A stretch of 64,000 bases of DNA from Paracoccus sp. TOH (GTDB lineage Bacteria; Pseudomonadota; Alphaproteobacteria; Rhodobacterales; Rhodobacteraceae): the NCBI RefSeq assembly GCF_030388245.1, contig NZ_CP098364.1:98910-162909 (forward strand), in the 5' to 3' direction. A model generated the notes under the pieces. The model was given only the letters and a program-made list of their open reading frames with translations. It was not told where the DNA came from and ran no database searches. This document shows, in pieces, positions 43,715-52,395 of the stretch. Each line of letters begins with the position of its first letter. The stretch's first letter is position 1. A program made the translations under genes and the position numbers.

Positions 43715-46704
43715 TCCGGCATCCAGCCGATGCGCTCGCCCGCCCGTTCGGCATGGGCCAGCCACAGATGCGCCCGCATCGCGCGGGCCTGGCCCCATGC
43801 CTGCGCCAGGCCGGCGCGCGCCGCCTGCGGCTGGCCCTGCGCGGCCAGAAGCTGCGCCTCGGCGATCAGGGCCGGGGCCAGGAACTGCGCCTCTCCGGTC
43901 TGGGCCAGGCGGGCCTTCAGCCCCGGCAGATAGGCCTGGGCGCGGGCCGGCTCGCCGGCCTTGACCAGTTCCTCGATCACCATGGCCTCGAACAGCGACT
44001 GCCAGGCGATGAAATTCGTCCGCCGCCAGCCCTCGAGCCCGTCGATCATCGCCGCGATGCCCTCGGTGCGGGTCGCCGGCTGCCGGGTCAGCGCCCAGCC
44101 CTGCGCGAAGCCGGCCATGGCCAGGAATTCCGGGAAATGATGGGTGCGGGCCAGGGCTTCGGCCTGTTTCGCATGGGCGATGGTGGTTTCGGGATCGCCG
44201 CGGAACATCTCGGTCAGGAACATCGCCAGCAGGGAAAAGCCGCGGGCATGGGCGATGCCCAGGGCCCGGCCCAGTTCGAGCGCGCGGCTGGCGAAATCCT
44301 CGGCCGCCTCGAACTCCGCCGCGACCGAGGCGGTCAGCCCGGAATAGAACAGGCTGAACACCCCGAAATCCTTGAGATATTTGGAAAAGAGCGGCGCGTG
44401 CCTCTCGGGGCGGTAAAGCGCGATGGTGCGGGCCAGATGATGGCGCGCCCGCCCCAGATCGCCCTTGTGCCAGGCCACCAGACCGGCCAGCGTGTGCCCG
44501 GCCAGCTGCGCGCCCTCGCCTTCGTTGGGCAGGGCCAGCACCGTCCGGGCGGTGGTTTGCGCCGCGTCCAGCCGGCAGCAGGCCCAGTCGTGCAGGCCGG
44601 AATTGTAGTAAAGATGCGCGCGATCCTGGTTCAGGCCCAGCTCGCGCATCAGGTCCATGCTGCGCCGCTGGGCATCGCCGAAGGCGGCATTGCCCGGCCC
44701 GCCCAGGATCATCTGCAACGGCCCCTCGAGACTGTAGAGCGCCAGCTCCTGCTGGCGGCGCTCGTGGTTGTCGGTCAGGTGGGGCAGCAGGGCGAAGGCG
44801 CGGCCCAGATGGTCGCGCGCCTCTTGCAGGGCGCCGACGCGGACCGAGGCCAGCGTGGCATTGACCAGATAGCGCAGCGCCCGCGCGGGCTGGCCGCCAT
44901 TCTCGAAATGCAGGGCCAGGAAATGCGCCGGCACCTCGGGCCAGCGCGTCTCGATCACCGCGGCCAGATCGGCATGCAGCCGCCGGCGCAGATCGGTGCC
45001 GAGATTGCCGTAGATCGCCTCGCGCACCAGGTCATGCGCGAAGGCCATGCCCAGGATGCCGGCGCGTTCCGCGGCCAGCTTTTCCGCCACCAGCCGGTCG
45101 ACATGGCGGCGGATGCCGTCGCCGCTTTCGCCCAGAAGCGCGGCGATGATCGTCGGCTCGAAATGCGGGCCCATGACGGCGGCGGCCTGGGCGAAGCGGC
45201 GGGTGCGCTCGGGCAGCCGGCCCAGGCTTTCCTCGATCACGTCGAGCAGGTCCAGCGGCAGGTCGGGCGCGCCGAAATCGGCCTTCTCCTTGCGCAGCGC
45301 GTAATCGGCGAAGGCGGTGAGGTAAAGCGGCACGCCGCGCGCCTTGTCCTGCACCCATCGGACCATGTCGAGGTCGTCGGCGCGCGCGCTCAGCAGGTTG
45401 CGGATCAGGTCCTGGGACTGGGCGCGCGACAGCGGCTGCAGGCGCAGCGCCAGATCGGCCGCCAGCACCGGCTGGTCCTCGGGGCCCGCGGTGCGCTGGC
45501 TGAACAGCATCAGGACCGGCCGGTCCCGCAGCACCGCCTGGAAGCCGGCCAGGAATTCGACCGAGCTGGGGTCGAGCCAATGCGCATCCTCGACCACCAC
45601 GATCAGCGCCGGCGAGACGCCCTGCAGATCAAGGATGCGACTGGTCAACTGGTCGCAAAGCCAGCGCCGCAGCAGCACCGGATCGGCGCTGAGCTGGCGG
45701 TCGGCGTCGGAATGCGCGTCAAGCAGCACCAGCAGGTCGTCGATGGCCGTGCCCTGCAGGCCCCAGACCGCGCTGAACATCTGCCGCAGCTTCGCCTCGC
45801 GCCGGTGCTCGTCATCGTCCAGCACCACGCCGGCGACCCACAGCAGATGCGCCTTGATCGGGTGGAAGTCGCCGCCCCTTTCGTCGCGGCGGCCGTTCAG
45901 CACCAGCCGCTGACAGGCCTGTGCCAGCGGCGAATGGGCGAATTCCTCAAGCAGCCGGGTCTTGCCGAAGCCGGCCTCGCCCATGACGGCGACGGTCTGG
46001 CCCCGGCCCGCCATCGCCTCGGCCAGGGCCGATTCCAGCGCCGCGCTTTCGGCCACGCGGCCGACCAGACCCGGGCGGGCGGGGTTTGCGGCGCGTTCGC
46101 CGCGCAACTCGCCCGCCTCCCAGCAGCTGACCGCCTCGGCAAAGCCCTTGAGCGGCTGGTCCGGCAGGGCGCGGAACGCGAACAGCCCTTGCGCGCCGCG
46201 CCGGCTTTCGGCGCAGACCAGCACGCTGCCCGGCGGCGCGACCGCCTGCAGCCGGGCCGCAAGATTGATGCAATTGCCGACCGCGCGCACCCCGGCGGCG
46301 CTGGCCCCGTCGCTGAACAGCGCCAGCCCCGAGGCGATGCCGATGCGGACATTGGCGGGAAAGGCCGATCCGGGCCGCTGGATCGCCCCGGCGATGCGCA
46401 GCCCGGCCGCGATCGCCGCCGCCGCGCGCGCCATCTCCTCGTGGCCGCGATGGAACAGGCACATCACGCCGTCGCCCAGATATTGCACCACCTCGCCGCC
46501 AAACAGCCGGACATGCGCCGTGACCAGGTTGTGAAACGCCCGCAGCGCGGCGTTGTAGCGTTCCGGCCCCAGCGTGCCGATCAGCTCGGCCGAGCCGACA
46601 AGATCGACGAACATGGCCGAGACCGGGCGGTATTCCGACCAGTCGGCAGCTTCGTCACCCGCGGCGAAAGGCGCCGCGCCGGCCTGCTCCATGCTAATGG
46701 ACAT
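43711..46704 (-). CDS. Class III adenylate/guanylate cyclase fused to an AAA ATPase and TPR-like region
   Basis: A 997-aa soluble protein. The cyclase domain (about residues 25-200) has metal aspartates D34 (MFVDLVGSAE) and D78 (VVQYLGDGVMCLF) and the transition-state pair N147/R151 (NCINLAARLQ). At the position where many adenylyl cyclases have the base-selecting Lys there is Q74, so nucleotide choice is not certain. An AAA/STAND ATPase follows (Walker A GEAGFGKT at 242-249, LIVVVEDAHWLD), then a long helical TPR-like C-terminus. It overlaps the cytochrome c gene upstream and the Crp gene downstream. It probably integrates a signal through the STAND/TPR part. Confidence 0.88.
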   Translation of the reverse strand: MSISMEQAGAAPFAAGDEAADWSEYRPVSAMFVDLVGSAELIGTLGPERYNAALRAFHNLVTAHVRLFGGEVVQYLGDGVMCLFHRGHEEMARAAAAIAAGLRIAGAIQRPGSAFPANVRIGIASGLALFSDGASAAGVRAVGNCINLAARLQAVAPPGSVLVCAESRRGAQGLFAFRALPDQPLKGFAEAVSCWEAGELRGERAANPARPGLVGRVAESAALESALAEAMAGRGQTVAVMGEAGFGKTRLLEEFAHSPLAQACQRLVLNGRRDERGGDFHPIKAHLLWVAGVVLDDDEHRREAKLRQMFSAVWGLQGTAIDDLLVLLDAHSDADRQLSADPVLLRRWLCDQLTSRILDLQGVSPALIVVVEDAHWLDPSSVEFLAGFQAVLRDRPVLMLFSQRTAGPEDQPVLAADLALRLQPLSRAQSQDLIRNLLSARADDLDMVRWVQDKARGVPLYLTAFADYALRKEKADFGAPDLPLDLLDVIEESLGRLPERTRRFAQAAAVMGPHFEPTIIAALLGESGDGIRRHVDRLVAEKLAAERAGILGMAFAHDLVREAIYGNLGTDLRRRLHADLAAVIETRWPEVPAHFLALHFENGGQPARALRYLVNATLASVRVGALQEARDHLGRAFALLPHLTDNHERRQQELALYSLEGPLQMILGGPGNAAFGDAQRRSMDLMRELGLNQDRAHLYYNSGLHDWACCRLDAAQTTARTVLALPNEGEGAQLAGHTLAGLVAWHKGDLGRARHHLARTIALYRPERHAPLFSKYLKDFGVFSLFYSGLTASVAAEFEAAEDFASRALELGRALGIAHARGFSLLAMFLTEMFRGDPETTIAHAKQAEALARTHHFPEFLAMAGFAQGWALTRQPATRTEGIAAMIDGLEGWRRTNFIAWQSLFEAMVIEELVKAGEPARAQAYLPGLKARLAQTGEAQFLAPALIAEAQLLAAQGQPQAARAGLAQAWGQARAMRAHLWLAHAERAGERIGWMPE

Positions 46705-48070
46705 CGACGGTCTCTTGCTCCAGCCGCGCGTTTCCGGCGACCTCGTTATAGGCCGAAACCGCGAACATCAGCGCCATGTCGTAATCCAGCGCCACGATCC
46801 CGGCGCTTCTGGTCATCGGCTCGGATCCGGGCCGGTTCTGGAACCAGCGCATCCAGTCGGGCGAGCCGGGCTCGTACAGCAGGAAGGGCAGGTCGTCGCG
46901 GGGAAAGCTGCGATTGGGCGAGGGGTAGAGATTGGCCGCCCGCGGGAACTCGGCCGTGCCGTGGCAGCTCTGGCAGGACGAGGCGTTGACATGCTGGTCG
47001 TTCACATAGCGTTCGCCGCTGGGCAGGATGACGTTGTGCCGGCTCGAGACATCCATCGGCCCGGAAAGGCGCCCGCCCCAGCCGAAGGTCTCGCGGGTAA
47101 AGGCGGGGGCCGCCGGGTTGATCCAGCTTTGCCGGATCGCGGCCCGGCCGAAGCGGTCGGCCCTGGGTCCGGTGACCTCCGGGTCGTTGCCCCATTGCAG
47201 GCCCAGCGGCACGAAGCGTTCCCATGCCGAAAGGCCGGGCGCGTCCTTGTCATAGACGAAGACCGCGAACACCCAGCCGCTGCCCGGCGCGGCGGCGCTG
47301 TCCTTGACGCGGACGGCCATCTGCAGCGGGCGCACCGGCAGGACATGCGGGCGCAGGTTCGGCCCGCCCGCCAGCTGGTCCTCGGTCGTGGGGCGGAAGA
47401 CATGCCAGACCGAGGTGTTTTCCAGGACGGGCCAGTCCTCGGGCGTGTTGGTCACCGCCTCGACCTTGGTCACGACCGAGCCTTCGGGGAAGCTGACCGC
47501 CTTCAGGTTCGGGGCATAGAGATTGGCCCAGACCCGCCCCAGCATCGCGGCGGCCGGCGCATTGTAATAGATCACCGCATGGTTCTGCACCGGGCCTTGC
47601 GGCGCCTGGCCTTCGGGGAAGGTCACGGCCGGCATGATCTGTCCGGAATAGGTGTTCATCAGCGCCTCGCGCCCCGAGGTCGGGTCCGTCACCCCGCCCG
47701 CGACCGTTCCTTCGCCGCTCCAGACCATGTCGTACCAGCCGGCCTTGACCGGATCCCAGTCGTCGGGACTGTCCACCAGCGTCCCCAGCGTCAGGCCCAG
47801 ATAGGCCTTGAGGCGGCGGGCATATTCGGGCGCGGTCTCCTGCGACAGCGGGCCGGCGGTCTCGCGGAAGGGCCAGCCCTTCTGCTCGGGCTGCTCGGGA
47901 TAGTCCAGGTTCGCCAGCAGGAAGCGCCCCCGCCAGTTGTCCGACGGGTAAAGCCCGTTGTTCGACGCCAGCGGGTCCTGCGCCCATGCGGCCCCCGACA
48001 GGGCGATCCATGCCGCCGCGGCGACGAGGACAGGATAGTCTGCAAGCCTGCAGGAGAATGACTGGCGCAT
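46694..48070 (-). CDS. Periplasmic monoheme cytochrome c protein
   Basis: A 458-aa exported protein with signal peptide (ADYPVLVAAAAWIALSGAAWA). It has one heme-binding motif, CQSCH at residues 366-370, far from the N-terminus. The first 340 residues form a large Trp/Tyr-rich domain I do not recognise (NWRGRFLLANLDYPEQPEQ, WHVFRPTTEDQL, WERFVPLGLQWGNDPEV). GGGAG precedes ATG 48070, and the frame upstream is a shadow. Its end overlaps the cyclase gene by 11 bp. A periplasmic redox or substrate-oxidising role is inferred, with the heme as electron outlet. Confidence 0.82.
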   Translation of the reverse strand: MRQSFSCRLADYPVLVAAAAWIALSGAAWAQDPLASNNGLYPSDNWRGRFLLANLDYPEQPEQKGWPFRETAGPLSQETAPEYARRLKAYLGLTLGTLVDSPDDWDPVKAGWYDMVWSGEGTVAGGVTDPTSGREALMNTYSGQIMPAVTFPEGQAPQGPVQNHAVIYYNAPAAAMLGRVWANLYAPNLKAVSFPEGSVVTKVEAVTNTPEDWPVLENTSVWHVFRPTTEDQLAGGPNLRPHVLPVRPLQMAVRVKDSAAAPGSGWVFAVFVYDKDAPGLSAWERFVPLGLQWGNDPEVTGPRADRFGRAAIRQSWINPAAPAFTRETFGWGGRLSGPMDVSSRHNVILPSGERYVNDQHVNASSCQSCHGTAEFPRAANLYPSPNRSFPRDDLPFLLYEPGSPDWMRWFQNRPGSEPMTRSAGIVALDYDMALMFAVSAYNEVAGNARLEQETVDVH

Positions 48071-48394
48071 CAGAACGACTCCCGAGCAACGGCGGCGGGC
48101 GGTGAAACGCCCCGGATCGCCAGGCGCGCCCGGCCCTGGGACCGGTGGGTCCGTTCGGGATGACTGGCCCATGCGATTTGTTATTCTAGTAACTTACGCC
48201 GGCCGCGCCTGTAAACCTAGCCCATAGGGCTGTCGTCCGGCGATCGCGGCCGCGATGCGGTGCGCGCGGCCGCCGTGACCCCGCCGCCCCGGCACGAGGC
48301 GGCATGGCGCCCGCCCCCGACAGCCCCGATGCCGCCTTGCGCAAGACCTGATACGCTGAACCCTCGCATCCCGGACCCACGAAAGGAGCCCGAC
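48071..48394. other. Divergent promoter region of the cytochrome/cyclase operon and the pirin gene
   Basis: A gap of 324 bp with no gene. A short AT-rich patch at 48178-48196 (TTTGTTATTCTAGTAACTT) includes an imperfect GTTA...TAAC dyad and is the best promoter or operator candidate for the leftward operon. The part nearer the pirin gene is GC-rich with no clear elements except its ribosome site AAAGGAG. Confidence 0.4.
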
Positions 48395-49339
48395 ATGAGC
48401 TGGAACCCCACGCAGAACCCGGATTGCCCCGATCGCCAGGGCCTGGAATCCATCGAGACGCTGATCATTCCCCGCGCCCGCGACCTGGGCGGCTTCGAGG
48501 TGCGCCGCGCGCTTCCCGCGCCGCGCCGGCAGATGGTCGGGCCCTTCATCTTCTTCGACCAGATGGGCCCGGCCGAATTCCTGACCGGCGGCGGCATCGA
48601 CGTGCGCCCGCATCCGCATATCGGGCTGGCGACGGTGACCTATCTGTACCAGGGCGCGTTCCAGCACCGCGACAGCACCGGCGCCGACCAGATGGTCCAT
48701 CCCGGCGAGGTCAACTGGATGATCGCCGGCAAGGGCGTCACCCATTCCGAGCGCACCAGCGAGGCGATGCGCAAGCAGCCCGGCTCGCTTTTCGGCATCC
48801 AGACCTGGGTCGCGCTGCCCGAGCAGGCGGAAGACCGCGATGCCTCGTTCGAACATCACGGCAAGGAGGCGCTGCCCTTCCTGGAGGACGGGGGCAAGCA
48901 GGTGCGGCTGATCCTGGGCGCGGCCTGGGGCGCGCGCGCGCCGGTCAAGACCTTCACCGAGACCTTCTATGCCGATGTGGTCCTTGCGCCCGGCGCCAGC
49001 CTGCCGCTGCCCGACGACCACGAGGACCGCGGCGTCTATGTGGTCGAGGGCGGCATCCTGGTCGCCGGCGACCGCTTTCCGGCCGGCCGGATGATGGTGT
49101 TCCGCCCCGGCGACCGCATCAGCCTGAAGGCCGGCGAGGCCGGCGCCCGGCTGATGGTGCTGGGCGGCGAGACGATGAAGGGGCCACGCTACATTTCCTG
49201 GAATTTCGTCGCCTCGTCGCAGGAACGGATCGACGCCGCCAAGCAGGCATGGGCGCAGGGCGACTGGCAGCATGGCCGCTTCCAGCTGCCGCCGGGCGAC
49301 GACGGCGAGTTCATCCCCTTGCCCGACCAGCTGAGATGA
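48395..49339 (+). CDS. Pirin family protein
   Basis: A cytoplasmic bicupin of 314 aa. The N-terminal pirin domain has GPFIFFDQMGPAEFLTGGGIDVRPHPHIGLATVTYLYQGAFQHRDSTG, with the HPH and H...E iron ligands. Then come HPGEVNWMIAGKGVTHSERT and a C-terminal cupin ending in KGPRYISWNFVASSQERIDAAKQAW. Bacterial pirins have quercetinase or regulatory roles. AAAGGAG lies upstream of the ATG. The gene stands alone. Confidence 0.9.
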   Translation: MSWNPTQNPDCPDRQGLESIETLIIPRARDLGGFEVRRALPAPRRQMVGPFIFFDQMGPAEFLTGGGIDVRPHPHIGLATVTYLYQGAFQHRDSTGADQMVHPGEVNWMIAGKGVTHSERTSEAMRKQPGSLFGIQTWVALPEQAEDRDASFEHHGKEALPFLEDGGKQVRLILGAAWGARAPVKTFTETFYADVVLAPGASLPLPDDHEDRGVYVVEGGILVAGDRFPAGRMMVFRPGDRISLKAGEAGARLMVLGGETMKGPRYISWNFVASSQERIDAAKQAWAQGDWQHGRFQLPPGDDGEFIPLPDQLR

Positions 49340-49448
49340 GGGTTCCGGCGGCAGGCGGCATGGGGACAGGGATGCGGTCCCGCCGCCGGCACGGCAGGAT
49401 CGCCCCGATCCGGATGCCCCCCGCCGGCCGGCCGCCGGGGCCGACGGC

Positions 49449-50177
49449 TCAGGTCGCGGGGCCGTTGCGGTGCCCGGTCTCGCGCCCTGAACCGCCGGTT
49501 GCGGAAGCGCCGATCAGCTGATCCTTCAGGCTGACCGAGGAGACCGGCGGCAGGTCGAAATTCAGCCCCGCCTCCAGATGCCGCAGGTGTTCGTCGGTCA
49601 GGCGCAGCAGCAACGCCTCGTCCCGCGCCATCAGGGCATCGGCGATCCCGATATGGTCGTCGCAATTCGCGCAGGAATGCCCGGCGCTGGGATACATGCC
49701 CAGGATCAGGGTGCTGCGCATGGTCAGTTCGGCCAGGAATCGTTCCAGCACCCGATTGCCGGAAAGCCGCGCCAGATACATGTGGAACTGCTGCGACAGG
49801 CGCAGTTCGGTCGGCTTGTCCCGGCGGGCCCGCGCCTCGGCCTCGGCGGTGATATTGGCGCGCAGATAGGCGCCATCCTCGTCGCTGACCCGGGCGACGG
49901 CCTGCCGGGCGATGGTGCGCTCGATGGCGCGGCGGGCCTGGAAGACCTCGCGCGCCTCTTGCGCCGAAGGGGTGACGACGAAGGCGCCGCGATTGGGGCG
50001 CAGCTCGACCACCTGCTTGGCGGCCAGCGAGGCCAGCGCGCGGCGGACATTGGCGCGGTTGCAGTTGAACAGCTCGCTCAGCGCCTGTTCGCCCAGCTTC
50101 GCCCCAGCGGGCAGGCGCTGTTCGGAAATCGCGTTCAGGACCGCGTCGACGATCTGGCTTTCGGGCTGGGCGTCCAT
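49449..50177 (-). CDS. GntR family transcriptional regulator (FadR/FCD subfamily)
   Basis: A 242-aa regulator: winged helix with SQIVDAVLNAISEQRLPAGAKLGEQALSELFNCNRANVRRALASLAAKQVVELRPNRGAFVV, and an FCD all-helical ligand domain with metal-type residues (HMYLARLSGNRVLERF, HSCANCDDHIGIADALMARD). The start at 50177 gives normal length; the upstream frame runs into the operator region. It is divergent from the racemase/NCS1 permease operon and should respond to its substrate. Confidence 0.9.
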   Translation of the reverse strand: MDAQPESQIVDAVLNAISEQRLPAGAKLGEQALSELFNCNRANVRRALASLAAKQVVELRPNRGAFVVTPSAQEAREVFQARRAIERTIARQAVARVSDEDGAYLRANITAEAEARARRDKPTELRLSQQFHMYLARLSGNRVLERFLAELTMRSTLILGMYPSAGHSCANCDDHIGIADALMARDEALLLRLTDEHLRHLEAGLNFDLPPVSSVSLKDQLIGASATGGSGRETGHRNGPAT

Positions 50178-50271
50178 CGGTTCTGGTCTTCTTTCTGATC
50201 GACCTTCGGAAATTACCGGCAAATCCCGGGCCAGGCAACCACCCCACAGAATCGTTGACTTGATGACAATC

Positions 50272-50294
50272 ATTGTTAACAATCTTTGTTAACA
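50272..50294. promoter_or_regulatory. Tandem GTTAAC palindromes, candidate GntR operators
   Basis: ATTGTTAACAAT (50272-50283) is a perfect 12-bp palindrome. A second copy of its core, TGTTAACA (50287-50294), follows 13 bp centre to centre. They lie between the divergent GntR and racemase genes, and the second copy abuts the ribosome site GGAGG at 50300. Position would allow direct repression of the racemase operon. Confidence 0.65.
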
Positions 50295-50309
50295 TGAATG
50301 GAGGTAGTG

Positions 50310-51008
50310 GTGGAAATCCTGGTCGTCAACCCGAACTCGACCCAGACAATGACCGACAAGATCGTCGAGGCCGCGCGCGCGGCGGCCGGTCCCGGCACGG
50401 TGATCCAGGGCGCCACCGCCGCCGGATCGCCCGCCAGCATCGAGGGCCATTACGATGAGGCGATGTCGCTGCCCGGCCTGCTGGCCCGGGTCCGCGAGGC
50501 CGAGGCGCAGGGCATCGACGGCATCGTCGTCGCCTGTTTCGACGACCCGGGCATCGCCGCCTGCCGCGAACTGGCCAGCGGCCCGGTGCTGGGCATCTGC
50601 GAGGCGGCGGTGAAGGCGGCCAGCATGCTGGCGACCTCGTTCTCGGTCGTCACCACGCTGCCGCGCTCGGTCCCGGTGATCGAGCATCTGATCCACGGCT
50701 ACGGCCTGTCGCATCAATGCCGCCGCGTGCGCTCGGCGGCGATCCCGGTTCTGGCGCTGGAGGAGCCCGGCTCGAACGCGCGCATCAAGGTCCGCGACGA
50801 AATCCTGTGCGCCATCCGCGAGGACCGCTGCGAGGCCGTGGTTCTGGGCTGCGCCGGCATGGCCGATCTGACCGCCTGGCTCAGCGAGGAAACCGGCATT
50901 CCGGTGATCGACGGCGTCAGCGTCGCGACCCGCATGATCGAGGCGCTGGTGGGCGCAGGGCTGAAGACCAGCAAGATCAACGCCTACGCTTTCCCCAACC
51001 AGAAATAG
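50310..51008 (+). CDS. Hydantoin/Asp-Glu racemase family protein
   Basis: A cytoplasmic 232-aa enzyme of the aspartate/glutamate/hydantoin racemase superfamily. It begins MEILVVNPNSTQTMTDKIVEAA, the usual substrate-phosphate or carboxylate loop. Both catalytic cysteines are present: C76 in VVACFDDPG and C181 in VVLGCAGMADL. The GTG at 50310 is chosen because GGAGG lies 5 nt before it; the in-frame ATG at 50298 overlaps the ribosome site. The next gene is an NCS1 permease, so hydantoin, allantoin or a related ureide is the likely substrate. Confidence 0.9.
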   Translation: MEILVVNPNSTQTMTDKIVEAARAAAGPGTVIQGATAAGSPASIEGHYDEAMSLPGLLARVREAEAQGIDGIVVACFDDPGIAACRELASGPVLGICEAAVKAASMLATSFSVVTTLPRSVPVIEHLIHGYGLSHQCRRVRSAAIPVLALEEPGSNARIKVRDEILCAIREDRCEAVVLGCAGMADLTAWLSEETGIPVIDGVSVATRMIEALVGAGLKTSKINAYAFPNQK

Positions 51009-51033
51009 GGAAACGGAGACAAGGGAGGAGAAC

Positions 51034-52392
51034 ATGACAATGACAACCCAGGAGGCGGCGCCCGACAGCGCCGTGATCGAGCACAAGGCCGTGGGCGAGG
51101 AAAGCCTGGCCCCGCAGCAGGCCCGGATCATGGACCCCTGGTCCTATCTGTTCGCCTGGCTGGGCGGCTGCGTCTCGATCGGCACCTTCACCATCGGCTC
51201 GGGGCTGGTGGGAACGCTGAACCTGCTGCAGACCTTCGTGGCCATCGCCATCGGCTGCACGGTGATCGGCATCGCGCTGATGATCAACGGCCAGGCCGGG
51301 CACAAATACGGCATTCCCTTCATGGTGCAGGCGCGCTCCGCCTTCGGCTTCACCGGCACCCGGATCCCGGCGCTGGTGCGTTCGGTCCCGGCCATCGTCT
51401 GGTTCGGCTTCCAAAGCTGGATCGGCGCCGGGGCGCTGAACCTCGTTTCCGACACGCTGTTCGGCTATTCCAACATCTGGGTGTTCTTCATCGGCTTCCA
51501 GGCCCTGCAGATCGGCCTGTCGGTGCTGGGCTTCCACGGCATCAAATGGCTGGAGAACATCGGCTCGGTCTTCATCATCGGCTCGCTGATCTACATGTTC
51601 TTCAGCGTCATCAACAAATACGGCGACGAGATCAGCGCCAACCTGATCAATGTCGAGGGCACCTGGGGCGCGCCCTTCTGGGGCGGCACCATGCTGTTTT
51701 TGGGCATCTATTCGACGATGATGCTGAACGTCTCGGACTATTCGCGCGAATTGCGCAAGGATGTCGGGCCGGTGCGGCAGATCGCGATCTATGCCAACTC
51801 GATCCTGCCGGCGACGCTGTTCATGGGCCTGATCGGGCTGATGGTCTCGGGCGCGACGGGCGAGGTCGATCCGATCAAGGTGTTTTCCAGCGCCGTCGAC
51901 AACAAGCTGCTGCTGGTGGTGACGCTGCTGTTCATCGCCTTCGCGCAGGTCACCACGAACATCCTCAACAACGTCGTGCCGCCGGCCTATGCGCTGATGG
52001 ACGTGTTCAAGATCAACTTCAAGACCTCGGCGGTGATCGTCGGCCTGCTGGCCTTCGGCACCTTCCCCTGGGAACTGGTCAAGGACGAATCGGCAGCCGG
52101 GCTGAACCTGTTCATCCGCACCTATTCCGCCTTCCTGGGCCCGATCTTCGCCATCCTGGTGGTGGATTACTTCATCCTGCGCAAGCAAGAGCTGAACCTG
52201 GACAAGCTCTATGATCCCGAAGGGCCCTACAAGGGCGTGAACATGGCCGCCGTCATCGCCATGGCCGTCGGCGTAGTCTTTGCGCTGATCTTCTCGGGCA
52301 TCTCGTGGTATGCCAGCCTGCTGCCCGCCGGGATCCTCTATTACCTGCTGATGCAGCGCCTGCCCTCGGCGCAGCGCTTCCGGGAGAACTGA
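51034..52392 (+). CDS. NCS1 family purine/cytosine/allantoin/hydantoin permease
   Basis: A membrane transporter of 452 aa with twelve helices. NCS1 features include MDPWSYLFAWLGGCVSIGTFTIGSGL (helix 1), GQAGHKYGIPFMVQARSAFGFTGTRIPALVRSVPAIVWFGFQSWIGAGAL (helix 3 substrate region) and LNVSDYSRELRKDVG. This family includes the sodium-coupled benzylhydantoin carrier Mhp1 and allantoin permeases. It lies between two racemase-family genes, 25 bp after one and 3 bp before the other. Confidence 0.92.
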   Translation: MTMTTQEAAPDSAVIEHKAVGEESLAPQQARIMDPWSYLFAWLGGCVSIGTFTIGSGLVGTLNLLQTFVAIAIGCTVIGIALMINGQAGHKYGIPFMVQARSAFGFTGTRIPALVRSVPAIVWFGFQSWIGAGALNLVSDTLFGYSNIWVFFIGFQALQIGLSVLGFHGIKWLENIGSVFIIGSLIYMFFSVINKYGDEISANLINVEGTWGAPFWGGTMLFLGIYSTMMLNVSDYSRELRKDVGPVRQIAIYANSILPATLFMGLIGLMVSGATGEVDPIKVFSSAVDNKLLLVVTLLFIAFAQVTTNILNNVVPPAYALMDVFKINFKTSAVIVGLLAFGTFPWELVKDESAAGLNLFIRTYSAFLGPIFAILVVDYFILRKQELNLDKLYDPEGPYKGVNMAAVIAMAVGVVFALIFSGISWYASLLPAGILYYLLMQRLPSAQRFREN

Positions 52393-52395
52393 GCC

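Noticed and set aside
48178..48196. GTTA...TAAC dyad before the cytochrome operon as an operator
   Set aside because: Only four bases per arm match; kept as a remark on an AT-rich promoter patch but not called as a site.
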